From: Caldifarciminota bacterium
GTDB lineage: Bacteria; Hydrothermota; UBA3072
Length of the DNA stretch: 32,943 nucleotides
Direction: 5' to 3'
Assembly (NCBI GenBank): GCA_023131835.1
Contig: JAGLZA010000031.1
Coordinates: 1-32,943 of the forward strand
Positions 7,409 through 15,043 of this stretch are shown here, piece after piece. The position numbers and the translations under genes were made by a program. Positions within the stretch are counted from its first letter, which is position 1. Every line of letters starts with the position of its first letter. The notes beneath the pieces were generated by a model. The model was not told the origin of the DNA and made no database searches. It saw only the letters and a program-made list of their open reading frames with translations.

Positions 7409-9226
7409 TTATTTAACTACAACAAATTTTACGGTTTGGCTCTCCTTTCCACAGCTGGCATTGATAAAGTATATGCCTGCCGGGGAATCCCGCATGTCCA
7501 GAGATAGATGATAATATCCGGGTTCCTGATTTTTGCGGACTATCCTCTTCATTATTCTGCCAGCGACATCGTAGACCTTGAATGTTACATCAGTCTTTTT
7601 GGGTAGGGCATAGAAAACATCCAGAGAGTTTCTTGTCGGATTTGAAGAGAGTGCTGATATATTGAAAAATAAAGGAATACCCTCTTCTTCTATACCTGTT
7701 CCTTCGCCGTATGCATCCATTGATTGATTATCGTCTTGAGAATATTCATCGCCTACCAATGAGGTATAACTGACAAATGTATATGTACCAGGCCCACTAC
7801 ATTGCCAATCGTTGAATTGAACAGTATCTGTTGAGTCAGGCATCAAACTTAAGACCTCAAAACTATCGCTGTAGATAACATACTCAAGGGAGTCGTAAAT
7901 TATGAAATAGGTATAAAAGTCCTCGGCTGTATCACCAAGGTTTGCACAGATTACCTCAGGGGTATAGGTGGAATCTACCTTTAGCGAACAGGGTGGTGAT
8001 GTTATAGCGAGGAGTGATGCGTTTTTTGTAAGAGAATACAGTGTATATATATCACCGCTGTAATCTTTTTGGTAGACAGCCCAAAGGTGTCCGGTAGAAT
8101 CAAATGCGGCTTTTGGCCAATAACTTTTCCTGGTATCATCTGTTATCTTTTCTTCAAGAGACCATGCAGACCCATTCCATGCAGACATGTAAAGTTGATA
8201 ATTGGCATTTTCGTCCTGCCCACACCATACCACAACCGGATTCTGAGTGGATGGGTCAAATGTAATCGATGGGAATTTATCATTGAGTGTATCGGGTGTA
8301 TTCACAATTTCCGGCGTTGACCATGAACCACTGGTGTACTTTGAATAATAGATCTCTCCCCATTTACCAGCCCAGTATCCATCCCAATATTTCTTGAGGT
8401 ATTTAAACCAGACAAGCCAGGGAGTGCCATCGGGTGCAATCTTGACCTGAGGACGATAGTCAAGGCAGGTATCCTGTGTAATCAGTGATTCGGGTGAGAA
8501 ACCAGAACCTGTCCATCTGCTGAAGAGTATCTCTCCTGTAGTGTCGGAATTTGCATCCACCATATCGCTATCCCATACCACCAATGGATTATTACCCTCT
8601 AATACGATAGAAGAATGGTCACTCCATACGCCTCCGGTGTTTACATATCCGGTAGTCCAGATGCCTGTCCAGCGCCACCAGCCTATTCTAAGACTTTTAA
8701 CGGCAGAAATCCATGTTTCTCCACTTATAGGGTTAACTGCTATGCCTGGATACCAGTTAACATTATTTGAATTAACCGTATCCGATGTTCCTCCCGTACC
8801 ATCAAAAGAAGTTCTCATTAACCCATATAATGAACGGGGATTATCCTTTGCAACGCAATCATATTCGATCCTCTCTTCGTCCTCTATGAGTAATTTACTT
8901 CCTTCCTTTTTATCATAGCACACACTGGGCCAGGCTACAGAAGGATAACCGTGTTGATTGAGACACACACCAAATGAAGAACCACAACTATTGTCTATAG
9001 GACACAGAGCACTCTCTGGCGAGAAGGCATCACCCAACCACTTTGCGTAGTAAAAATCATAAGATCCTCCATCGTGCCAGAAGACCCATGTTGCTCCATC
9101 CTTATCAACCACTATTTCCGGCCAATTCTTCATATATCCATCAGGGGCTGTAACCCTGATTTCCGGCGACCAACCAGCATAGATAGTTAAAGAGAATATC
9201 AATAAAACAAAGATAAGTTTTCTCAT
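7409..9226 (-). CDS. Secreted beta-propeller protein with type IX-like C-terminal sorting domain (paralogue 2)
   Basis: Tandem duplicate of the gene at 5574-7397, with the same domain order: signal peptide, BNR-like propeller, CARDB-like sandwich, sorting tail. The first 31 residues are identical and about 78 of the last 84 match, while the middle diverges more. The reading frame is open to 9283, but the ATG at 9226 is the real start: it begins the shared signal peptide and has AAAGGAG a few bases before it, and the longer frame would run into the upstream gene. Eleven base pairs separate it from that gene, so all three secreted proteins form one transcript. No catalytic residues are recognised. 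Confidence 0.85.
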   Translation of the reverse strand: MRKLIFVLLIFSLTIYAGWSPEIRVTAPDGYMKNWPEIVVDKDGATWVFWHDGGSYDFYYAKWLGDAFSPESALCPIDNSCGSSFGVCLNQHGYPSVAWPSVCYDKKEGSKLLIEDEERIEYDCVAKDNPRSLYGLMRTSFDGTGGTSDTVNSNNVNWYPGIAVNPISGETWISAVKSLRIGWWRWTGIWTTGYVNTGGVWSDHSSIVLEGNNPLVVWDSDMVDANSDTTGEILFSRWTGSGFSPESLITQDTCLDYRPQVKIAPDGTPWLVWFKYLKKYWDGYWAGKWGEIYYSKYTSGSWSTPEIVNTPDTLNDKFPSITFDPSTQNPVVVWCGQDENANYQLYMSAWNGSAWSLEEKITDDTRKSYWPKAAFDSTGHLWAVYQKDYSGDIYTLYSLTKNASLLAITSPPCSLKVDSTYTPEVICANLGDTAEDFYTYFIIYDSLEYVIYSDSFEVLSLMPDSTDTVQFNDWQCSGPGTYTFVSYTSLVGDEYSQDDNQSMDAYGEGTGIEEEGIPLFFNISALSSNPTRNSLDVFYALPKKTDVTFKVYDVAGRIMKRIVRKNQEPGYYHLSLDMRDSPAGIYFINASCGKESQTVKFVVVK

Positions 9227-9237
9227 CTCTACTCCTT

Positions 9238-11175
9238 TTATTTTACTATAACAGATTTTACGGTTTGACTCTGATTCCCACAACTCACATTGATAAAGTA
9301 TATGCCTGCCGGGGAATCCCTCATATCCAGAGACAGATGATGATATCCGGGTTTCTGATCTTTGCGGGCTATCCTCTTCATTATTCTGCCAGTAACATCG
9401 TAGATTGTGGCTGTTACATCAGCCTTCTCCGGTAGGGCATAGAAAACATCCAGAGAGTTTCTTGCCGGATTTGGAGAGGGTGCTGATAGATAGAAGGATA
9501 AAGGAATATCTGCTTCTTCTATGCCTGTTCCTTCGCAGTATGAATACAATATTATGGAATCATTTCCTGCATATTGGTCTCCGTCAGTATAAGCATATAT
9601 CAGTCTTCTATACCAGCCATAAGCGCTACATGTCCAGTTGCTAAAAGCCACTTCTCTTACCCAGATAGGAAGCAGGTTGTATTGTTCGGATGAATCTTTG
9701 TATATAAGAACGTCCAGAGAATCATATATCTCAAAGTAAACCATAAATGTATCTATTGCTCCGCTTCCTATATTCATATATCGAGCCGTTGGGGTATAGT
9801 CCCCGATTTCTAAACTATCTGGCGGGCTTATTACTTTTTGAGCTGCAATGTCCTTCAACACCTCTTCGCCTATATGTATGCAATATATCTGACCACCCCT
9901 TCCAAATTCGTATATATTTATAGCCTTACCAGATGCACATGCCCATTCACCAGCTGTATCTATGTCAACCCATGTGATCGAACCGGGTTCTTCATTATTT
10001 GTTATATGTAGAAATGGTATACTATCTGATGTATTATAGATACAAACAACATCACCAGCAGGTGTAATAGAAGATTTTCCTACACAACCAACAATACCTA
10101 TACTTCCGTCAGCGGACAATCTACAAGATTTAATATCTTTATGATATGGAGAATTGGATTTCCATTTGAGTGTAAATCCTCTTTCATCTTTGAAACAAGC
10201 TGCATAGTTATCCTCATCTATATAACAACTTGAACCCATAAGCACGACCTGCCCGTCATCAGAAATATCAACACCATCTACCCACGAATAGTAACCGCCC
10301 GATGAGGGAACATGATGTGAGTATATCTGAGCATAATCAACACCAAACCACTGATAAATCCTCATATCACCATCATAATCTCCTGTTACCACTCGTTGAC
10401 CATTGGCTGAAATGGCTGGAGGAAACTGCCATCCGTCAAGGGGAAGTCCTTGCCCGAGTTGTCCACCAACATTAAAGATATAGACAGAATCGTAGGTTGA
10501 GATAGCTACTGTGTCTCCATGAGGGGTGCAATCAAAACCCTGGGGATAGCCATCGAATTCATATTCCCAGAGTGATGCATAGGTATTTGCATCATAGACA
10601 CTGATTTTTCCATTTCCGGTTCCACTGTTGTAACTAAGGTAAAGAACCTTACTCCCATCCCTTGCAACCTGTGCTCCTCTTATATCATTAGAGCCAAAGT
10701 TATAAATATTCAATGGAGCACCAGAGTATTTATTCCACTGATAGCCTTTATTGAGCTCTCCTGCAGATACTATGTTACCATCAAAAGAGATCCCCACCTG
10801 CCCTTGAAATTCATCATCTGCATCATATTCCCAGATTGGTGGCATTCCCGGAGATAAGCAAGATTGATAGAGTGAAGCCCTTTCGTAATTCAGTTCCCAG
10901 TTGACAAATATATACCTTCCATCCCCTGATATTGCACAGTGTCTGGCTATTGCGTCAGCATCCTCATCGATCTGAACATATACTGTCTCTGCAACCTGTC
11001 TACTGCATCCGGGGTCTAAAAATTCACTCTCTCCCTTTTCAATCCGTACTATCTTTCCATCTATTGTTTTTCTGTATTGAACTTCTCGTGATACGAGTTC
11101 ACCTGATTTTGATATTCGAACCTCCTCTTTGACCCCAACAAAACTTACAACTAACGCAACGCATATCAAGAACAT
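9238..11175 (-). CDS. Secreted WD40/PQQ-like propeller protein with type IX-like sorting domain
   Basis: A 645-residue protein, first gene of a three-gene secreted cluster. A hydrophobic N-terminus (MFLICVALVVSFVGV) acts as a signal peptide, though it unusually lacks a basic n-region; an in-frame stop just upstream excludes an earlier start, and AGGGGG serves as ribosome site. Residues about 70-430 carry repeated blades (AISGDGRYIFVNW, QVARDGSKVLYLSY, AISANGQRVVTGDYDG, DISDDGQVVLMGS, RLSADGSIGIVG) typical of WD40/PQQ-like propellers. Residues about 440-550 are the CARDB-like sandwich shared with the two downstream genes, and the last ~80 are the same sorting tail (PNPARNSLDVFYALP, closing KSVIVK). 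The propeller differs in family from its neighbours, so the cluster shares a delivery cassette rather than whole-protein ancestry. Function unknown. Confidence 0.8.
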   Translation of the reverse strand: MFLICVALVVSFVGVKEEVRISKSGELVSREVQYRKTIDGKIVRIEKGESEFLDPGCSRQVAETVYVQIDEDADAIARHCAISGDGRYIFVNWELNYERASLYQSCLSPGMPPIWEYDADDEFQGQVGISFDGNIVSAGELNKGYQWNKYSGAPLNIYNFGSNDIRGAQVARDGSKVLYLSYNSGTGNGKISVYDANTYASLWEYEFDGYPQGFDCTPHGDTVAISTYDSVYIFNVGGQLGQGLPLDGWQFPPAISANGQRVVTGDYDGDMRIYQWFGVDYAQIYSHHVPSSGGYYSWVDGVDISDDGQVVLMGSSCYIDEDNYAACFKDERGFTLKWKSNSPYHKDIKSCRLSADGSIGIVGCVGKSSITPAGDVVCIYNTSDSIPFLHITNNEEPGSITWVDIDTAGEWACASGKAINIYEFGRGGQIYCIHIGEEVLKDIAAQKVISPPDSLEIGDYTPTARYMNIGSGAIDTFMVYFEIYDSLDVLIYKDSSEQYNLLPIWVREVAFSNWTCSAYGWYRRLIYAYTDGDQYAGNDSIILYSYCEGTGIEEADIPLSFYLSAPSPNPARNSLDVFYALPEKADVTATIYDVTGRIMKRIARKDQKPGYHHLSLDMRDSPAGIYFINVSCGNQSQTVKSVIVK

Positions 11176-11317
11176 ACTAACCCCCTTTTTCGTTTACAAT
11201 TTCACTTGTCGAGATAATCAAGTTTGTTATCCAGTCCATTTATTTATCAATGGAATAATATAAGGAAAAATGCATTTGTAAAGGGGAAAAATTTACTCCT
11301 CCCACCTCCCTTTTTTT

Positions 11318-11347
11318 AACCGCAGATGGACGCAGATAAACGCAGAA
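11318..11347. repeat. 10-bp-period phrase (GCAGAT type)
   Basis: Three units of a 10-bp repeat: GCAGATGGAC, GCAGATAAAC and GCAGAAC, introduced by AACC after a run of seven T. A near copy with GCAGATAGGC, GCAGATAAAC, GTAGAAC lies at 14561-14591. Confidence 0.75.
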
Positions 11348-11411
11348 CCCAACCACTACCCCTAAAATTTTGTAATTATAGAGATAGCCCACTATCCTCC
11401 CCTCATTTTTT

Positions 11412-11471
11412 AACCGCAGATGACACGGAGGAAAAGTAGTTGAATGGTTGAATGGTTAAATAGGAACGAAC
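11412..11471 (+). repeat. Left half of composite element, copy A
   Basis: AACCGCAGATGACACGGAGG is followed by AAAGTAGTTGAATGG and an 8-bp-period stretch (GTTGAATG, GTTGAATG, GTTAAATA), then GGAACGAACC. The same modules in the same order occur at 23276-23343. Confidence 0.75.
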
Positions 11472-11606
11472 CTAACAAACTTGATGAACCCAGCAAATAG
11501 TCATTGCGAACTCTTCTTCCTGCTCTGCTCCGTGAAGCAATCTCTATCTTCTTGCTCGACCCCGGTGAAGCAACCTCAGAAGGGTTCTGTGCTGGGTTTC
11601 CAACCC

Positions 11607-11646
11607 TACGAACCCCACGAACTCTATGAACTCAATGAACCCTCAT
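11607..11646 (+). repeat. 9-bp-period GAAC repeat
   Basis: Units GAACCCCAC, GAACTCTAT, GAACTCAAT and GAACCC follow each other with an exact 9-bp period. A related run (GAACTCCAC, GAACTCAAT, AAACTCAG) lies at 23415-23440. A hairpin with arms GGGTT and AACCC stands immediately before it at 11594-11606. Confidence 0.7.
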
Positions 11647-11648
11647 TA

Positions 11649-11732
11649 ATTTGCAGATTTTGGAGTAGCAGAGCTTACTCTGCGTTTCCCGGAGCGCGAA
11701 ACTTGTAGTGGCAATTCATGAATTGCCACTAC
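11649..11732 (+). repeat. Bipartite hairpin module, copy A (AGAGC hairpin plus 28-bp palindrome)
   Basis: GGAGTA leads into a hairpin with arms GCAGAGC and ACTCTGC around TT (11668-11683). Then GTTTC and GAAAC bracket a 9-base spacer, and CTTG introduces a perfect 28-bp palindrome at 11705-11732 with half-site GTAGTGGCAATTCA. The leading 36 bases (11649-11684) match 32895-32930 in reverse complement with one difference. Confidence 0.85.
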
Positions 11733-11778
11733 TCCATTATTAATCAATGTCAACAAACAAGGGTTCAAGTGGGGTATT

Positions 11779-11795
11779 GCGGTTTTAGAAACCGC
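11779..11795. repeat. Hairpin with arms GCGGTTT / AAACCGC
   Basis: A perfect 7-bp stem with loop TAG, followed by TTCTAC. On the minus strand it reads GTAGAAGCGGTTT and so starts with the same GTAG as the other palindromes. Confidence 0.7.
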
Positions 11796-11801
11796 TTCTA
11801 C

Positions 11802-11836
11802 AAAAAACCGAAGGGCTCGGCGCGCCGTACCCCTAC
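11802..11836 (-). terminator. Hairpin plus T-run at the end of the deiminase gene
   Basis: On the minus strand, a decayed GTAGGGG palindrome with a perfect 10-bp core CGGCGCGCCG (11818-11827) is followed by a small CCGA/TCGG hairpin (11820-11808) and six T (11807-11802). This is the only stem-plus-T-run arrangement I see near a gene end. The gene's TAG stop lies inside the GTAGGGG arm at 11830-11836. Confidence 0.45.
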
Positions 11837-14409
11837 TTCAGATAAACACACTTCAGAACCTTTTTATATTTGTCAGTGTGAATCCTTACGAAGTATAACC
11901 CCTGGGGTAGTCTTTCCGGATTTAAAGTGATTTCTCCTCTGTTGTTAAAGGATGTAGTCGTAGAGTACACCCTTCTTCCTGATACATCGAATAGGTCTAT
12001 CTCTCCTTTACCGCTTGCTTCATATCCGAGAAGGATTGTCCCTATTGCAGGATTGTTTTTAAGGTAGAAGAGAGGACCTTGCGGTTTTTCCGCTATTTCA
12101 ATTCCTGCTTGTATCTCAAAGAAATCAAGGATTTTTTGCACCAGGGTATCCCTTCTTGAAACACCAGTCCCATCTGTCAGGCCACCGAGTTCATAGGAAA
12201 GCCCTGCTGTCTTATATCCAGAGGATGAATTTGCCACTCCCCTTCCTGTGCTGGATGTGTTGAAGATGTCAAATCCCGAACCTGTTGGAGCAATCTCATC
12301 TATCCAGTTATTCTCGCCCGTATAACCGAAAGACATCCCCTCGGTGAATGTGCCGGAAACCCCGCTGACAGGTGTTGACATCGTTCCCCCATCATCCTCC
12401 CCGTTTATCCCGAAATACGGATTGTATATGCTCCTTGATGCATCGTATGCCCAGCAGTCCCCACCCTCCATATAGATTCTTCCACTATCCTCAAGATAAT
12501 TAACAATCGCATTGGCCTCCGAGTTGTTTAGAGCAGTATTGTTTGAATATATTCCAAGGAGTATAAAGAGGCTATTATAATCTATGAACTGTGTGGAATC
12601 AAAGGTTGTTGTATAATTATGGGAAATACCCATTTCATCAAAGAGGGAATCAAGGAATAAACCTGTGAGAGGGGTATCATCAAGGTCAAGGATGAGAGTT
12701 TCTATTTTTCCAATAATAGAGAAACTATAATAACCCGAGACCGGAGAATATGATACATTATGATTCACTGAGGCATCCCTTGCTATTATCCTGTAGAAAA
12801 CCTCATCCCCTATATTAACACTTCCGGTAAAATCTGCAGAATACACATCGGTGTGACTCGATTCCTTTACCATTGGTATTGTATCAGATGGAAAGGCATT
12901 TATGTAAAATTCAAGAAAGACAGAATCTATTTCGAGATTATCTGTAATGGTTGCACTAACCGTAGCTGGCCAACTATTCACAGTTTGATCGGAAAGTGGG
13001 TTATGCACAATATCCGGAGGCATAATATCTTCTATAACAGTGAATGAATAGAGATCATAAGGGGTATTTAAGGGCGTTGTTTTAACAAAGTTAGATGTAT
13101 CCCGTGCTTCTATATAGTAATATATGGTCGTTCCAACTGATTGTGATGGAATATCGCACTTGAAAAGACCCACTGTGTCATTATCCTCAACCATAAAAAC
13201 CTGATCGAAACTGGAAGAACCATCTGTATTCCAGCATAATATTACTGAATCTGAATTTGTTTCTATACTGGAGAATATCATTACATCTGTTGGATAAGGA
13301 TTCCCTGTGTACTCAACATTTCCAAAAGGATGATGGGTGAAGAATATCTCTGATATATGATGAACCAACTTCGATATACAATGGACGGCTCCGCCCGAGC
13401 CTATAATACCTGAACAGTCAAACGGATAAATATTATAGTCAGGCAGTACTGCCTGGTATATGGATTCTGCAACAGCATCGTATGAATGACCATATACTGG
13501 CATGAGTACATTTTTATTCACTATCAATGAATTTGTATAAGTTCTGTGACCGCCGGTCACAGGAGGTGAAGGGATCCTTACTGTATCAAAATACACTCCG
13601 TTTCCGTTCTTCAGGTTTGCTATGGTTGCCGCATGCTGATTCAAAATGTCGTGATTGGGATCACCTTCCGGATACCAGGCAACAAGGAATGTATGGTCAT
13701 CAACCAATTTCCCCCACATATCGATGTGCCCTGTATATTCGCCGTTTATTCTCTGAAATACAAAGAGTGTATCCAGTCCCATATAATCATACACCTCCTG
13801 TTGAACCTCCTGATGAGAAAGAGAAGGATTCTCTTCATATATCAGATTCGAACAGAATCCCACACCCTGTCCATCTACCATAAAATTACCGCCCGTGTGC
13901 ACAAGTGATGTTGTGTATACAGGAATTCCCCAGTCAGAACCAAGCCATATATTAAGGGTATCGTCCTGTGGTCGTGGTCTGTTATATGTCCAGTCCGCTA
14001 TCCCTCTGGTCCCATCCTCATGATAGATCCACCAGGGTCCGTAATCCCTTATCCAGATAGTATTTGTACTCCTTATGACGAATTCAACGCTATCCAGGGG
14101 AACCCCGTTGCTCTGTAGGGTATTTGCTATACTTGTAGAATCACTGGTGGAATTGCATACAAGATATACCTTTGTGAAATTGCTCAGAGTATCAACAAGA
14201 GCAATATATAACTGCTGAAAAGAATTACTCCATCTTAATAGCACTCCCCTTGCGTGGTCATATTCTCCTGGTGCGTAAACAGTTACTATAGGAGGAGCAG
14301 TGGGAGAAGTATATGTCCCTATTTCATCCAATCTTCCCTTTTCTTCTTCTGTAAGATATATTGGTAATTCGCTGGTAGCAGATAAAAGAATAAGTAAAAC
14401 AATATACAT
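11833..14409 (-). CDS. Secreted peptidylarginine/agmatine deiminase-family protein with sorting tail
   Basis: An 858-residue protein of the Porphyromonas-type deiminase (PPAD) family, which converts arginine side chains to citrulline. The frame opens at 14439, but the ATG at 14409 is chosen: AAAAGGAG precedes it, it starts the signal peptide MYIVLLILLSATS, and a promoter -10 box lies at 14436-14431. Catalytic residues (numbered from 14409) are Asp122 in WIRDYGPWW, His228 and Asp230 in GHIDMW, Asn293 in YTNSLIVN, and Cys344 in SGGAVHC. A motif NRPRPQDD at about 143-150 matches the two arginines that PPAD uses to bind a C-terminal carboxylate. Two Ig-like domains (about 380-565), a ThuA/glutamine-amidotransferase-like domain (about 570-760) and a type IX-like tail ending VLKCVYLK follow. 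Exact substrate unknown. Confidence 0.85.
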   Translation of the reverse strand: MYIVLLILLSATSELPIYLTEEEKGRLDEIGTYTSPTAPPIVTVYAPGEYDHARGVLLRWSNSFQQLYIALVDTLSNFTKVYLVCNSTSDSTSIANTLQSNGVPLDSVEFVIRSTNTIWIRDYGPWWIYHEDGTRGIADWTYNRPRPQDDTLNIWLGSDWGIPVYTTSLVHTGGNFMVDGQGVGFCSNLIYEENPSLSHQEVQQEVYDYMGLDTLFVFQRINGEYTGHIDMWGKLVDDHTFLVAWYPEGDPNHDILNQHAATIANLKNGNGVYFDTVRIPSPPVTGGHRTYTNSLIVNKNVLMPVYGHSYDAVAESIYQAVLPDYNIYPFDCSGIIGSGGAVHCISKLVHHISEIFFTHHPFGNVEYTGNPYPTDVMIFSSIETNSDSVILCWNTDGSSSFDQVFMVEDNDTVGLFKCDIPSQSVGTTIYYYIEARDTSNFVKTTPLNTPYDLYSFTVIEDIMPPDIVHNPLSDQTVNSWPATVSATITDNLEIDSVFLEFYINAFPSDTIPMVKESSHTDVYSADFTGSVNIGDEVFYRIIARDASVNHNVSYSPVSGYYSFSIIGKIETLILDLDDTPLTGLFLDSLFDEMGISHNYTTTFDSTQFIDYNSLFILLGIYSNNTALNNSEANAIVNYLEDSGRIYMEGGDCWAYDASRSIYNPYFGINGEDDGGTMSTPVSGVSGTFTEGMSFGYTGENNWIDEIAPTGSGFDIFNTSSTGRGVANSSSGYKTAGLSYELGGLTDGTGVSRRDTLVQKILDFFEIQAGIEIAEKPQGPLFYLKNNPAIGTILLGYEASGKGEIDLFDVSGRRVYSTTTSFNNRGEITLNPERLPQGLYFVRIHTDKYKKVLKCVYLK

Positions 14410-14430
14410 ACTATCTCCTTTTTGAAGAAA

Positions 14431-14459
14431 ATAATACATTGGGAAGGATGATTAGTCAA
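14431..14459 (-). promoter_or_regulatory. Sigma-70-type promoter of the deiminase gene
   Basis: On the minus strand TTGACT (14459-14454) and TATTAT (14436-14431) are separated by 17 bp. The predicted start near 14424 lies just upstream of the ribosome site and supports ATG 14409 over the longer frame. Confidence 0.75.
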
Positions 14460-14491
14460 TGGGTAAAGTATTTCCACCCCACCCTTTTATT

Positions 14492-14591
14492 AACCACAGA
14501 GGCACAAAGGACACAAAGGAGATTATTGTTTTGTTTTCCCCACACCACCGCCCATTTTTTAACTGCAGATAGGCGCAGATAAACGTAGAAC
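14492..14591. repeat. Two short-period phrases side by side
   Basis: At 14492-14521, AACCACAGAGG is followed by CACAAAGGA twice (9-bp period). At 14561-14591 a 10-bp-period phrase has GCAGATAGGC, GCAGATAAAC, GTAGAAC. Each starts with AAC after a pyrimidine/T-rich run. Confidence 0.7.
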
Positions 14592-14676
14592 ACTTCTCAT
14601 CCCCCGAGTTTTTTAATTTAAAAAAGAGAAAAACACACCACTACCCTCGTTTTTCTCACAAAGGGAGTTCTTCTTT

Positions 14677-14702
14677 GTAGGGGCAACTCGGTGAGTCGCC
14701 CC
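14677..14702. repeat. GTAGGGGC palindrome, core ACTC/GAGT
   Basis: GTAGGGGC opens the element. The arms GGGGCAACTC and GAGTCGCCCC pair with one mismatch around GGT. The right GTAGGGG arm is lost after CCCC. Confidence 0.75.
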
Positions 14703-14741
14703 ATTAAATAGTAAACATTTCACGGGGCAAGCCCAGAATGT

Positions 14742-14759
14742 AGGGACAAGGCATGCCTT
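14742..14759. repeat. Decayed GTAGGGAC palindrome, core AAGGCATGCCTT
   Basis: A 12-bp perfect palindrome AAGGCATGCCTT (14748-14759) follows TAGGGAC. The expected right arm GTCCCTAC has drifted. Confidence 0.65.
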
Positions 14760-14765
14760 TTCTGT

Positions 14766-14839
14766 GTAGGGGCGTTCAATTGAACGCCCCTACAAGTTTC
14801 GTGCAAAAGAAAAGGGCGCAGAGCAAGCTCTGCTACTCC
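14766..14839 (-). repeat. Bipartite hairpin module, copy C (inverted)
   Basis: Read on the minus strand: GGAG and TA, a perfect hairpin GCAGAGC-TT-GCTCTGC (14833-14818), about 20 bases, GCACGAAACTT, then a perfect 28-bp palindrome (14793-14766) with half-site GTAGGGGCGTTCAA. The order and spacing match copies A and B on the plus strand. Confidence 0.85.
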
Positions 14840-14984
14840 CTTTTAATCATGTAGAACAGACAGACTCCCTTTGCGCGCATTTGTAGTTAATGAATTAAAA
14901 TCGCATTGGAACGAAGCGCCGCCGCTGTCTCTTTGGTAAAGGGGATGAAAAGTCTTTTTACCACAGATTAAAATTTTTTTCTCT

Positions 14985-15038
14985 GTGTACTCTGCCTGCC
15001 CCGTAGGGAGGAACGACCGTATCGGGGTGCCTCTGTGG
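14985..15038. repeat. CTCTGTG phrase interrupted by a small hairpin element
   Basis: CTCTGTGTACTCTG resumes as TGCCTCTGTGGC after about 35 bases that start CCTGCCCCGTAGGG and end ATCGGGG. The inserted piece has CCCCG and CGGGG ends and looks like one small element sitting inside another repeat. Confidence 0.5.
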
Positions 15039-15043
15039 CAATA

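Larger units (their letters stand above)
11176..11832. other. Gene-free repeat island
   Basis: 657 bp without a credible gene. The leftmost ~140 bp should hold the promoter of the secreted cluster; several TTGAT-like hexamers occur near 11218-11250 (minus strand), but none has a good -10 partner. The remainder is a mosaic of repeats described separately: a 10-bp-period phrase (11318-11347), a composite element (11412-11732), a hairpin at 11779-11795, and a hairpin plus T-run abutting the end of the next gene. The stretch near 11501-11545 (CATTGCGAACTC ... GAAGCAATCTC) resembles another short inverted phrase. Open frames across this island are short and cut through the palindromes. Confidence 0.7.
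14440..15043. other. Gene-free repeat island
   Basis: 604 bp with no credible gene. The right edge adjoins the 3' end of the methyltransferase at 15044 and the left edge the deiminase promoter. Nearly all the rest is repeat modules, listed separately, including two short-period phrases, three GTAGGG palindromes in a row and an inverted copy of the AGAGC hairpin. ATTGGAACGAAGCGCC at 14905-14920 recurs as ATTGGAGCGGAGCGCC at 54-69. Confidence 0.7.

Noticed and set aside
9226-9283. A longer N-terminus for the second secreted paralogue
   Set aside because: The extra 19 residues overlap the upstream coding region, precede the ribosome site, and are absent from the otherwise identical paralogue.
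11481-11708. A 75-codon plus-strand frame in the repeat island
   Set aside because: It runs through the GAAC tandem repeat and the AGAGC hairpin, giving a repetitive peptide (YEPHELYELNEP) explained by the 9-bp period. It has no ribosome site.
13527-13883. A 118-codon frame antisense to the deiminase gene
   Set aside because: It lies opposite the catalytic region of the deiminase, which fully explains the open frame.
14640-15040. A tRNA or small structured RNA gene among the hairpins
   Set aside because: No cloverleaf, TTCGA-type T-loop or CCA end could be found; the stems are explained by the repeat palindromes.
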